Positions 34,428 through 43,700 of a DNA stretch of 64,000 bases are shown here, piece by piece. Within the stretch, counting starts at the first letter, position 1; each line of letters begins with the position of its first letter. The stretch spans positions 1-64,000 of the forward strand of contig UQTR01000003.1 of NCBI GenBank assembly GCA_900544065.1, read 5' to 3'. The translations under genes and the position numbers were made by a program. Source of the DNA: an uncultured Collinsella sp. GTDB lineage: Bacteria; Actinomycetota; Coriobacteriia; Coriobacteriales; Coriobacteriaceae. The notes under the pieces were generated by a model. The model had not been told where the DNA came from, did no database searches, and worked only from the letters and a program-made list of their open reading frames with translations.

Positions 34428-35840
34428 ATGGACGCAACCGCAATTATCCTCGCTGCCGGCGAGGGCACCCGCATGAAGTCGAACCACTGCAAGGTTTCGC
34501 ACAAGATCCTGGGCAAGCCCATGGTTCAGTGGATCGTCGACGCCACCATCAAGGCCGGCTGCAGCCGCGTCGTGGTCGTCATCGGCAGCCACGCCGACGA
34601 GATGCGCGCCCTTATCGACGGCGCCTACGCCAACAGCGCCACCAAGGTCGAGTGCGTCGAGCAGACCGAGCGTCTGGGCACCGGTCACGCCGTGAAGGTC
34701 GCGCTCGAGGCCTGTGGCATCACGCAAGGCCCCGTCGTGGTGCTCAACGGCGACCTGCCGCTCATCACCGCCGACACCGTCGCCAAGTTCGCGCAAACCG
34801 TCGCCACCGGCGAGCTCGCCTGCACCGTCATGACCATGACGCCGCCCGATCCTTTCGGCTACGGCCGCATCAAGCTGGGCGCCGATGGTCAGATCGAGCG
34901 CATCATCGAGCAGAAGGACTGCACGTCCGAGCAGGCCGCCACACTGCTGGAGTGCAACGCCGGCTGCTACGCCTTCGACGGCGCGCAGCTCGCCGCCCAC
35001 ATCGACGAGATCGGCAACGACAACGCGCAGTCCGAGTACTATCTGCCCGACATGCTCGAGATCCTCAAGGGCCACGGCCAGGCAGTCTCCATCTTCCACT
35101 GCGACGACTACCGCGACGGCCTGGGCGTCAACAGCCGCATCCAGCTCGCACAGCTTACCGCCATCGCGCGCGACCGCATCAACGAGCACTGGATGGCCGA
35201 GGGCGTTACCTTCATCGACCCCACGCAGGCCTGGATCGGCCCTGATGCCACCATCGGCCGCGACACCGTCGTCTGGCCGCAGACGCACCTGATCGGCCAC
35301 GTCACCGTGGGCGAGGAGTGCCAGCTCGGCCCCAACAGCCGCCTCACCGACACCACCGTCGGCAGCGGCTGCACCATCGATGAGACCATCGCCATCGAGG
35401 CCGTCATCGAGAACGGCGTCGACTGCGGCCCGCGCGCCTACCTGCGCCCGGGCACCCACATGCTCGACGGCTCCAAGGCCGGCACGCACGTGGAGATCAA
35501 GAAGTCCACGATCGGCGAGGGCTCCAAGGTGCCGCACCTGTCCTACATCGGCGACACCACCATGGGCTCCGGCGTCAACGTGGGCGCGGGCTCCATCACC
35601 TGCAACTACGACGGCGTCCACAAGCACAAGACCGTCATCGGCAAGGATGCCTTCATTGGCTCCGACACCATGATGGTCGCGCCCGCCCAGATCGGCGACG
35701 GTGCACTCGTGGCCGCCGGCTCCGTCATCACCGAGCCGGTCCCGGCAGACGCGCTCGGCCTGGGCCGCGCCCGTCAGGTAAACATTGAGGGCTGGGCCGC
35801 CGATTATCGCCGCCGTCTGCACGAGGACGACGAGGTATAA
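34428..35840 (+). CDS. glmU: Bifunctional UDP-GlcNAc pyrophosphorylase / glucosamine-1-phosphate acetyltransferase
   Basis: The enzyme makes UDP-GlcNAc for peptidoglycan. The 470 residues contain an N-terminal nucleotidyltransferase (AIILAAGEGTRMKS; GTGHAVKVAL; LNGDLPLI). They also contain a C-terminal left-handed beta-helix acetyltransferase (VGAGSITCNYDGVHKHKT; YLRPGTHML). ATG 34428 has AGGAGAT upstream, and the longer open frame is not used. Codon use is strongly GC-biased, as expected for a well-expressed core gene. The rho-independent terminator at 35858 separates it from prs. Confidence 0.96.
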   Translation: MDATAIILAAGEGTRMKSNHCKVSHKILGKPMVQWIVDATIKAGCSRVVVVIGSHADEMRALIDGAYANSATKVECVEQTERLGTGHAVKVALEACGITQGPVVVLNGDLPLITADTVAKFAQTVATGELACTVMTMTPPDPFGYGRIKLGADGQIERIIEQKDCTSEQAATLLECNAGCYAFDGAQLAAHIDEIGNDNAQSEYYLPDMLEILKGHGQAVSIFHCDDYRDGLGVNSRIQLAQLTAIARDRINEHWMAEGVTFIDPTQAWIGPDATIGRDTVVWPQTHLIGHVTVGEECQLGPNSRLTDTTVGSGCTIDETIAIEAVIENGVDCGPRAYLRPGTHMLDGSKAGTHVEIKKSTIGEGSKVPHLSYIGDTTMGSGVNVGAGSITCNYDGVHKHKTVIGKDAFIGSDTMMVAPAQIGDGALVAAGSVITEPVPADALGLGRARQVNIEGWAADYRRRLHEDDEV

Positions 35841-35857
35841 CGTTTTACCAAGCATCT

Positions 35858-35892
35858 AAGGAGCTGTTCCATGGGGGGCGGCTCCTTTTTCT
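35858..35892 (+). terminator. Terminator of glmU
   Basis: AAGGAGC (35858-35864) pairs with GCTCCTT (35881-35887), followed by TTT. It lies 18 bases past the stop codon. Confidence 0.75.
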
Positions 35893-36033
35893 ATCGTGAC
35901 CTGCGCAACCGGATGAGTGGTCGGTTCGTGTCCGTTGGCGGTAAAGACGTTATCAGGACCCGATAAACCCCGCCGCGCGGTTACAATGCAACAAGGCATC
36001 TATATGGCATTCGATGTATAAAGGAGAAGGGTA

Positions 36034-37020
36034 ATGCCGATTAATGATCCCGAGAAGTCGGAGAATATGCGCAAGTCCATCCGCGTGTATTCCGGTTCCT
36101 CCAACCGTCCCCTCGCTCAGAAGATTGCTGAGTACCTTGGGGTCGAGCTTTCGGGCCTTACGCTAAAGCAGTTCGCCAACGGTGAGATTTACGCCCGCTA
36201 CGACGAGACCGTCCGCGGCGCCGACGTCTTCCTGATTCAGTCCGTGGCCGGCGGCAACGTCAACGACATGCTCATGGAGCTGCTCATCGCCACCGACGCT
36301 GCCAAGCGCGCATCCGCCCGCTCCATCACCGCCGTTATCACCCACTACGGCTATGCCCGCCAGGACCGCAAGGCCGGCCCGCGCGAGCCCATCACCGCCC
36401 GCCTCGTCGCCAACCTGCTCGAGCGCGCCGGCGTCGACCGCATCATCACCCTCGATTTGCACCAGGGTCAGATCCAGGGCTTCTTTGATATCCCGGTCAA
36501 CCACCTGTCCGCACTGCCGCTGTTTGGCCAGTACTACAACGCCATGCACTTCGACACCGACAACCTGGTTGTCGTCTCCCCTGACGTGGGTCGTGCCAAG
36601 GCCGCCAAGAAGCTGTCCGACATGCTCGGCTGCGACCTGGCCATCGCCCACAAGGGCCGTCCGCGCCACAACGCCGCCGAGGTCATGGGCATCATCGGTG
36701 ACATCAAGGGCAAGACCTGCATCATCAACGACGACATGATCGACACCGCTGGCACCCTGTGCGCCAACGTCAAGGAGCTCAAGGCTATGGGCGCCGGCGA
36801 CATCTACGTCTGCGCCACCCACGGCATCTTCTCCGGTCCGGCCATCGAGCGTCTGAACGACGCCCCCATCGTCGAGTGCGTCGTCACCGACGCCATTCCC
36901 GTCGAGGTCGGCGGCAAGATCAAGACCATCTCGGTCGCCGAGGAGTTCGCTCAGGCCATCTCCGCCGTTTACCACGAGGAGCCCGTCTCCACGCTCGTCG
37001 GCGGCGACTTCGCGCTGTAA
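36034..37020 (+). CDS. prs: Ribose-phosphate pyrophosphokinase
   Basis: The enzyme makes PRPP from ribose-5-phosphate and ATP for purine, pyrimidine, His, Trp and NAD synthesis. The 328 residues include GGNVNDMLMELLI, the ATP loop ITHYGYARQDRK, HQGQIQGFFDI, and the PRPP-binding loop IINDDMIDTAGTL. All are canonical for class I enzymes. AAGGAGAAGG precedes the ATG. A TACAAT hexamer at 35982-35987 is a possible -10. It is followed by a strong terminator and is probably transcribed alone. Confidence 0.96.
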   Translation: MPINDPEKSENMRKSIRVYSGSSNRPLAQKIAEYLGVELSGLTLKQFANGEIYARYDETVRGADVFLIQSVAGGNVNDMLMELLIATDAAKRASARSITAVITHYGYARQDRKAGPREPITARLVANLLERAGVDRIITLDLHQGQIQGFFDIPVNHLSALPLFGQYYNAMHFDTDNLVVVSPDVGRAKAAKKLSDMLGCDLAIAHKGRPRHNAAEVMGIIGDIKGKTCIINDDMIDTAGTLCANVKELKAMGAGDIYVCATHGIFSGPAIERLNDAPIVECVVTDAIPVEVGGKIKTISVAEEFAQAISAVYHEEPVSTLVGGDFAL

Positions 37021-37050
37021 TCGCATCGTCCTTGCAACCCGGCGCATCGC

Positions 37051-37124
37051 CGTCGGAACAGAAGAAACCCCCGCGCTCCCCCTTGCTTCGCAAAGGTCGC
37101 GCGGGGGTTTCTTCTGTTCCGACG
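37051..37124 (+). terminator. Strong terminator of prs
   Basis: A perfect 25-bp stem (37051-37075 with 37100-37124) contains AAACCCCCGCG and its complement. The internal T-run in the descending arm suits rho-independent termination. Confidence 0.85.
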
Positions 37125-37245
37125 GCTCGCTCTGCCGCGGCCGCGCTTTTGTCTGGTGGGATTTCGCTGAAACGAAGTCTCGCCTTCGGCGGGCGTGGTA
37201 GCCTTTGTCGTTGATTAAACTTTTATGTGTAACGGAAGGACAAAT

Positions 37246-37875
37246 ATGGCAGCTGCACAGCCGCTTAAGATTCGCATGGTTGCCGGGCTTGGCAACCCGG
37301 GCGAGGAATATGCCGAGACCCGCCACAACGCCGGCTTTAAAGCGATCGACGAGCTGGCCCGTCAGGCCGGCGTCACGTACTGGAAAAACCAGACCGGCGC
37401 CGAGGTCGCGCTCATCAACATCAACGATCCCGAGGAAGAGGGCGGCAAGCGCCAGATCGTGCTTGTCAAGCCGCAGTCGTATATGAATACCTCGGGTGGC
37501 CCCATCTCCAAGCTCTGCCGCGAGTACAAGATCAAGGCCGAGGAGCTGCTCGTGATTCACGACGAGCTCGACATTCCCGCCGGCGACGTACGCGTCAAGG
37601 TGGGCGGCGGCCACGCCGGCCACAACGGCCTGCGCTCCATCATCGACAAGATGGGCAGCCGCGACTTTAGCCGCATCCGCACCGGCATCGGCAACCCTCC
37701 CGGCAAGATGGCCGTGGCAGACTATGTGCTCAAACAGCTGCGCGCCCGCGAGGCCGATGACTTCCAGGACACCTGCGCCCGCGCCGCCGACGCCGCCGGC
37801 CTGGCCATCGTGCACGGCGTGATCTATGCCCGCGACCACGTTAACGGCGCCGCCTCCGCCAACGGCAAGCACTAA
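37246..37875 (+). CDS. pth: Peptidyl-tRNA hydrolase
   Basis: The enzyme frees tRNA from aborted peptidyl-tRNA. The 209 residues show GLGNPGEEYAETRHNAGF with the catalytic His, KPQSYMNTSGGP, HDELDIPAGDVRVKVGGG, and HAGHNGLRSI. The lysine- and acid-rich stretch NINDPEEEGGKRQ at about 60-72 is longer than in most homologues. ATG 37246 with GGAAGGA upstream is preferred over the in-frame ATG at 37225. The gene is monocistronic, with a terminator at 37982. Confidence 0.95.
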   Translation: MAAAQPLKIRMVAGLGNPGEEYAETRHNAGFKAIDELARQAGVTYWKNQTGAEVALININDPEEEGGKRQIVLVKPQSYMNTSGGPISKLCREYKIKAEELLVIHDELDIPAGDVRVKVGGGHAGHNGLRSIIDKMGSRDFSRIRTGIGNPPGKMAVADYVLKQLRAREADDFQDTCARAADAAGLAIVHGVIYARDHVNGAASANGKH

Positions 37876-37878
37876 AAC

Positions 37879-38074
37879 CTACCGTTTAGGGACAGGTTTA
37901 TTTTGGCAAGTTTTATCTGCGGAAACGCCCCGGTGGCCGCATCGCAATAAACCCCGCGCCGCCATACACGCATAACACCCCAAAGGGGGCCGGCCTCATC
38001 ACAACCCGAGGCCGGCCCCCTTTGCCGTTTTGCCTGATAAAACCGACCAAAATAAACCTATCCCTATTTGGTAG
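37879..38074. repeat. Family C palindromic element around the pth terminator
   Basis: Imperfect 39-bp arms (37879-37917 and 38036-38074, about five mismatches) read TTTAGGGACAGGTTTATTTT on one strand. They enclose about 118 bp that include the pth terminator. A single related arm occurs at 63147-63185. Its position begins four bases after the pth stop codon. No gene lies in 37876-38249. Confidence 0.85.
37982..38023 (+). terminator. Terminator downstream of pth
   Basis: A perfect 16-bp stem (37982-37997 with 38008-38023, core GGGGGCCGGCCTC) has a 10-base loop. Confidence 0.85.
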
Positions 38075-38138
38075 GTCGAAGTGGATAAACCCTTTTCCCA
38101 ACCGCCGAAGACACACGTAAACAGCATGTCCATGAGGG

Positions 38139-38144
38139 TATAAT
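38139..38144 (+). promoter_or_regulatory. -10 element of the nfnA-nfnB promoter
   Basis: A perfect TATAAT preceded by TGAGGG lies 105 bases upstream of the nfnA start. No good -35 is visible, so it may act as an extended -10 type. Confidence 0.5.
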
Positions 38145-38249
38145 TTGCACCGTATGTCTGCACAACGCCTGTGCGCGTACGGTTTTATTCGGGCTACCGT
38201 CCATTTCCGTGGAGGCACGGTTCGGCAGCCCTAACAAGAGAGGGGTTCT

Positions 38250-39089
38250 ATGTATAAGATCCTGGAGAAGACGCAGTTCTCGGAGAAGGTGTTCAAGTTC
38301 CGCATCGAGGCGCCTGCAATCGCCAAGCATGCGCACGCTGGACAGTTCCTCATGGTCCGCGCCAACGAGACGGGCGAGCGCGTCCCGTTTACCCTGGCCG
38401 GCTGGAACGGTGACGAGGGCTGGGTCGAGTTCATCTTCATGGTGATCGGCAAGACCACCGAGATGCTTTCCACCTACGAGGCCGGCGAGTCGCTGCGCGA
38501 CGTCGTGGGCCCGCTGGGCGTTCCTACCGAGATGGCCGAGGGCCCCTGCGCCGTCATTGGCGGCGGCGTCGGCCTGGCAATTGCCTTCCCGGTAGCCAAG
38601 CACCTGGTCGAGACCGGCCACGAGGTCCACGCCATCATGGGCGCCCGTACCAAGGACCTCCTGCTCATGGAGGACCAGTTCCGCGAGCTCCTCGACGAGG
38701 ACCACATCCACATCACCACTGACGACGGCTCCTACGGCGAGCAGGGCGTTGTCACCGCTCCGCTGGAGCGCCTGCTGCAGGACAAGGCCGTGAGCCAGGT
38801 CTTCTGCGTCGGCCCCGTTCCGATGATGAAGTTCTCGACCCTCACCGCCCAGAAGTACGACACCCCCATCACCGCGTCCCTCAACCCCATCATGGTTGAC
38901 GGCACCGGCATGTGCGGCTGCTGCCGCGTCGAGGTGGGCGGCGTGACCAAGTTCGCTTGCGTCGACGGCCCCGACTTCGATGCCACCCTGGTCGACTGGG
39001 ATGACCTTCGTGCCCGCCAGGCCGCTTACCGTTCCGAAGAGGGCGAGTCCCTCAAGGCCTATGAGGAAAAGAGCTGCGCATGCCACTAG
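38250..39089 (+). CDS. nfnA: Ferredoxin-NADP+ oxidoreductase subunit alpha (NfnA/SudB-like)
   Basis: The 279 residues form an FAD- and NAD-binding reductase of the dihydroorotate-dehydrogenase electron-transfer family. FAD contacts lie at FTLAGWNGDEGWVEF, the NAD-binding CAVIGGGVGLAIAFPVAKH at about 100-118, and the 2Fe-2S cysteines in GTGMCGCCRVEV and KFACVDGPDFD near the C-terminus. Together with the next gene it gives the two-subunit NADH-dependent ferredoxin:NADP oxidoreductase. This enzyme bifurcates electrons between NADPH, NAD and ferredoxin. The two genes overlap by ten bases, as is typical for the pair. Alternative names for homologues are sulfide dehydrogenase or glutamate synthase accessory subunit. 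Confidence 0.85.
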   Translation: MYKILEKTQFSEKVFKFRIEAPAIAKHAHAGQFLMVRANETGERVPFTLAGWNGDEGWVEFIFMVIGKTTEMLSTYEAGESLRDVVGPLGVPTEMAEGPCAVIGGGVGLAIAFPVAKHLVETGHEVHAIMGARTKDLLLMEDQFRELLDEDHIHITTDDGSYGEQGVVTAPLERLLQDKAVSQVFCVGPVPMMKFSTLTAQKYDTPITASLNPIMVDGTGMCGCCRVEVGGVTKFACVDGPDFDATLVDWDDLRARQAAYRSEEGESLKAYEEKSCACH

Positions 39090-40489
39090 TTAACGGTCGT
39101 TTCGTTGCCGATATGAAGTCGCCCCGCACCCCCGATAACGAGGAGCCGGCTGCCGAGCGCGCCTGCGACTTCCGCCCCGTCGACAAGGGCTTCACCGAGG
39201 AGATGGCGCTGGCCGAGGCCGAGCGCTGCCTCAACTGCAAGAAGCCGTTCTGTGTTGAGGGCTGCCCCGTCAACATCAACATCCCCCGCTTTATCGAGCA
39301 GATCCGCGAGAAGGACTTCGGCGGCGCTCTCGATACCATCCGCGAGGACTCCATGCTTCCCGCCATCTGCGGCCGCGTCTGCCCGCAGGAGAACCAGTGC
39401 GAGGGCAAGTGCATCCGCGGCAAGAAGTCCGAGCCCGTGGCCATCGGCCAGCTCGAGCGCTTCCTGGGTGACCGCCCCGAGCTCGCCTCCACGCCCAAGA
39501 TGGCCCCCAAGAACGGCAAGAAGGTCGCCGTCGTCGGTTCCGGCCCGTCCGGCATCACCTGCGCCGGCGAGCTCGCCCGTAACGGCTTTGACGTCACCGT
39601 CTTCGAGGCTTTCTTCACCGGCGGCGGCGTGCTGGTCTACGGCATCCCCGAGTTCCGTCTGCCCAAGGCAGTCGTCAAGCGCGAGATTGACGGCCTGGAG
39701 GACATGGGCGTTAAGTTTGAGTACAACTCCGTCGTGGGCAACATGGCCACGGCCGAGGAGCTGTTCGAGCAGGGCTTCGACGCCATCTACGTGGCGACCG
39801 GCGCCGGCCTGCCCAAGTTCCTCAACGTCCCCGGCGAGAACCTGCCCAACGTCTTCTTCGCTAACGAGTACCTCACCCGCGTGAACCTGATGAAGGCCAA
39901 CAAGTTCCCCGAGTACGACACCCCCACCAAGCACGGCAAGAACGTCGTCGTCTTTGGCGGCGGCAACGTGGCTATGGACGCCGTCCGTACCGCCAAGCGC
40001 CTGGGCGCCGAGCACGCCATCATCGCCTACCGTCGTACCGAGGACGAGATGCCCTGCCGTCGCGCCGAGCTGCACCATGCTAAGGCCGAGGGCGTCGAGG
40101 TTCTGCCGCTCGTCTCCCCGCTCGAGTTTGTCGCTGGCGAGGACGGCTCCGTGTGCGCCGTCAAGGTCCAGAAGATGGAGCTCGGCGAGCCCGACGAGTC
40201 CGGCCGTCGTCGCCCGGTGCCCATCGAGGGCGCCATCGAGGAGATCCCCTGCGACGTCGCGATCTCGGCTATCGGCACCAACGCCAACCCCTTCGCTGCC
40301 AAGATCGGCGGCAAGATGGAGCTCAACAAGTGGGGCTACATCGTCGCCGACGAGGAGACCGGCCAGACCACCGATCCCCGCATCTGGGCCGGCGGCGACA
40401 TCGTCACCGGTGCCGCTACGGTCATTCTGGCGATGGGCGCCGGCAAGAAGGCCGCCGCTTCCATCACCAAGAGCCTGCTGGGCGAGTAA
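39080..40489 (+). CDS. nfnB: NADPH-dependent ferredoxin oxidoreductase subunit beta (NfnB / GltD-like)
   Basis: The 469 residues have an N-terminal 4Fe-4S domain (CLNCKKPFCVEGCPVNINIP; CGRVCPQENQCEGKCIRG), an FAD Rossmann motif (VAVVGSGPSGITCAGELARN at about 151-170), and an NADPH motif (VVVFGGGNVAMDAVRTAKR). The family also includes the small subunit of glutamate synthase. No GltB large-subunit gene is near, and the overlap with nfnA supports the NfnAB complex. It balances NADH, NADPH and ferredoxin pools, which fits a fermentative anaerobe with a ferredoxin-linked hydrogenase. A terminator follows. Confidence 0.88.
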   Translation: MPLVNGRFVADMKSPRTPDNEEPAAERACDFRPVDKGFTEEMALAEAERCLNCKKPFCVEGCPVNINIPRFIEQIREKDFGGALDTIREDSMLPAICGRVCPQENQCEGKCIRGKKSEPVAIGQLERFLGDRPELASTPKMAPKNGKKVAVVGSGPSGITCAGELARNGFDVTVFEAFFTGGGVLVYGIPEFRLPKAVVKREIDGLEDMGVKFEYNSVVGNMATAEELFEQGFDAIYVATGAGLPKFLNVPGENLPNVFFANEYLTRVNLMKANKFPEYDTPTKHGKNVVVFGGGNVAMDAVRTAKRLGAEHAIIAYRRTEDEMPCRRAELHHAKAEGVEVLPLVSPLEFVAGEDGSVCAVKVQKMELGEPDESGRRRPVPIEGAIEEIPCDVAISAIGTNANPFAAKIGGKMELNKWGYIVADEETGQTTDPRIWAGGDIVTGAATVILAMGAGKKAAASITKSLLGE

Positions 40490-40517
40490 TCACCTGCAGC
40501 GCTAGCCACCAAACGGC

Positions 40518-40553
40518 AAAGTCCCCGTCGAGCACACGCCCGACGGGGACTTT
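40518..40553 (+). terminator. Terminator of nfnA-nfnB
   Basis: AAAGTCCCCGTCG pairs with CGACGGGGACTTT and is followed by TTCT. The stem is 13 bp and perfect. Confidence 0.9.
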
Positions 40554-40573
40554 TTCTACGCCGGCCAACCCAT

Positions 40574-40604
40574 CACCACAAAGGGGACATGCACCTTTGT
40601 GGTG
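40574..40604. repeat. Family B hairpin (CACCACAAAGG), copy B1
   Basis: CACCACAAAGG and its complement enclose GGACATGCA. Outer bases also pair imperfectly (CCGGCCAA at 40561 with TTGGCCGG at 40614). It is followed 32 bases later by a family A palindrome, the same order as at 47461 and 53161. Confidence 0.85.
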
Positions 40605-40636
40605 GCTGGGGACTTGGCCGGCGAACCAATTCCGAC

Positions 40637-40697
40637 GTTTGTCTCAATCTGTAACACCTGGAGCCGTTTCGGGCAGCTTGGTGTTACAGATTGAGAT
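40637..40697. repeat. Family A palindrome, copy A5
   Basis: It starts GTTTGTCTCAATCTGTAACA and ends with the complement, as in the tandem array at 23244. It lies 36 bases from the stop codon of the 2206-residue surface protein gene, which is the same distance as copy A7 from the next surface gene. Confidence 0.9.
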
Positions 40698-40733
40698 TTT
40701 GCTGAGGCCGAGGATAGGCGCCGTCACCAAAAC

Positions 40734-43700
40734 CTAGCGCTTGCGACGCTTGGTCGCGGCGATGCCGGCCGCGGCAACGGTTGCGCCGGCGATGCCTAGG
40801 GCGGCGACCGTCATCGCGGCGGAGTCACCCGTGCTGGCGAGCTCCGTGCCGCCGGACTTTTTGCCGTTCTTGCCCTTACCCTTGGACTTGTCCGTCGTCA
40901 CCGTGGTCGTCGTCGAAGTCGAACCACCCGCAGGAGCCCCGGTACCGCCAGAGCCATCCGCACCGCCACCCTGCTCGCCGCCGCCAGGCGTCGGCTTGGG
41001 CTCCGGCTTGGGCCCGGGCTCCGGCTTGGGCTCGGGTGTCGCCTCATCGGTCACCGTAATCGTAATGTTCAGACGCTCGGAATACTCGCTGTACGACATG
41101 CCAGGGCGCTGTGCCGCAATGCGCACATACATGTTGCTATCGAGCGCAATAGGCTCGGTGTACTTTACGCGGCCTTCGTCACGGCAGGGGCAGGTGTCGT
41201 TGGTGGTGTACCAAATCGTCGTGCCATCCTCGGCCGAAAGCTCCAGCTTCGTGCCCTTGGGCACCGTAATGTAGTTCTCCTTGGGCGACCATGCACCAAA
41301 CGTCGTCGCACCAATCGTCGCCGCCGGTCGCGCCGGTCGCACTGCCTCGGCAGACACGCGAACGTCGACCTGCTTGGACAGCGCCGTGCCGTCCACCGTC
41401 GCCGTCAACGTCGTCAAACCGGGCAGAGCACCATGCAGCACAAACGTCGCCGTGCCGTCCTCGCCCGTCACGGCCTGGGTGGCATCGACAGAGCAGATAG
41501 CCGAGGACTTCAGCCCAACACTAACCTTTGCGCCCGCAAACGGCTTGCCCGCCTTATCGGTCACGTGCGCCACCAGCTCAAAGTCACTGCCCTCAAGCAT
41601 GGTCACGGCCTGCTCCACGTTGAGCTTGAGCTTGTCGGCACGAACGCCCACGACAAGCTCGCCACTTGCCCAGCGCGCCATGGCCGTGCCGGCGTAGTTG
41701 CGAGCACCGTCGAGTTTAAACGCCGCCGTCGAGCCCGCCTCACACGCGTCGGCGTAGCGAATACGCAGCACGCGCGACAGCGGCTTGCCATTGGGATCGT
41801 CCTGTTTGTCGAGCCACGTATACGTCACGTCGCCCAGCCCCTGCGCATCCAGCGCGGCCAGGGCATCGTCGCTCGCATCCATATACTGCGCAAACTCAAC
41901 CTCGATGCAATCGGTATAGGCATGGGCCGCGGCCACCTCGGGCGCCGCCGTCGACACCAAGCCAATGTTCACCTCAGTCTGAATCGGCGGCACGCGCAGC
42001 CAAGCCGAACGCGCCTCCTCATACCCGTCCTTGGTCACGCGCACCTGATACCAGCCGGTCGGCGTATTCCAGTTGTAAGCACCGTCCGCACCCGTCGCAA
42101 GCGGATTGTCCTGCTCATACTCCTCGGCATCCCAACGCACCGCATTGGTACCGGCCGCATCGTCGGCGCTCCACAGCTCAACCGTCGCGCCTTCAACCGT
42201 ATTGGACAGCAGGCCCTCGTACACCACGCCCGCAGGGTCGGGTGCGGCCTTGGCAGCCACATTGCGATAACGCGCCTCGAAGACCGACTGCATCTTCTCG
42301 TCCGAGATCAAGCCGTCCTTGTTGGCCTTGTAGACCTCGGTATCGGTCAGCTCGCCCCAGTTGACCGTAATACGATTCTGACACGCGCGCTCCACCTGCT
42401 CGCAGGCAACATCGTAGGCGCATTCGGCATTGGTCAGCTTAATCGCGCGCTCCGAACCTACGCTGGTCGAAGCCGCGTCATAGGCAGCGCCCACCACGGT
42501 ACCCGCCGAACCGGCCGTCAGCACGCCGGCGATTGTCATAATGGAGCCCACCGCCACATCGGTGCTGTCGTGGCAGAGCTGGCGATACAGCAGATCCTCA
42601 AACGCACGCGCCTTCTCCATGGCGTCACGCAGCGCGTAAATGCACTTCCAGTCGTCCTCGGTCTTCTCGGGCTTGGCAAGCAAGCGCGTATGCTGAAGCT
42701 CATAGCCCTCGCGCTCGCCCTTCACCTTCTGCATACGGACGTTCACGTTCTCCCAGTTCTTGCTGGCATCGTTCACGCCGTAAATGCCGGTAAAGATGCC
42801 GATGCCCTGGGTCGCCGCGGGAAACGCCTGGCCGGCCGCCTTCCACGCATCGGTCTTAAAGACCTGTCCGAACATCTCGCACTCGATCTTATAGCTCTTG
42901 AGCGAACGGATCGTGCGGATGAGCTTCATATGGGCGCTCACGTCGCCGTTGAGCCTCCAAGCCATGAGCCATCCGCGCACCTTGGAGTTGTTGAGGCTAT
43001 GGACCACATTCCAGTTGTCGTACAGGTTGTCCAGAATGTCGCACTGCATGGCAATCGAGTTAAACAAAAGCGCCTGGTTCTTGTTCTTATTGGAGTTCTC
43101 GATAAATTCCGACTCGATATAGGCCGTCTGCTCGCCATCGGGCGCGGCGACCTTAAAGCCCTTGACGGTATCGTCGTCAGCCGCCTTGTAGCTCAGCGAG
43201 CTGCCGAGCGCCTGGCCCAAATCGTTAAACCCGCTCGTCGATTGGCCGTTGTACTCGCTGGCCTTAATGCCCGCACACTTGTTGAGCGCTGCAGCGGTTG
43301 CGTCATTCCAGCTTCCGTATTGGTTGAGCTGGCCGATACCCATCGACTGGCCCACCAGATCCTCGGCCTGCTGGGCAATAAACTCCGCTCGCGATGCATG
43401 GTCGACGAGCTCCTTGATGGCCGCCGCATCCGCAGCGTTTGAGCCCTGGGCTGCCGCGAGTTCCTGATACCAATCCTCGCTGGTGCCGTAAGCATCCTCA
43501 AAGATCATCTTGTCCACATTGACGCCATAGCTGTCGCCCTGCTGGGTCAGCAGCGCCGACGACCCGCCGACCGCGGCCTTGAGCTCAGCCGCAAACTGCG
43601 CGGCCTCGTCGTTGCCAGCACCATCACCCTCGCCGTCGCTGGCGGCAGGGGCGCGACGAGCCTTACGGGCAGCTCCACCTTGGGCTTCGTCCTCTTTACC

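Noticed and set aside
34353..37872. Long minus-strand open frames (500 and 569 codons) opposite glmU, prs and pth
   Set aside because: They mirror core genes with strong motifs, and their translations are low-complexity Val/Asp/Gly/Ala sequence.
39086..40078. A 330-codon minus-strand open frame opposite nfnB
   Set aside because: It is an antisense shadow of a clear Fe-S flavoprotein gene.
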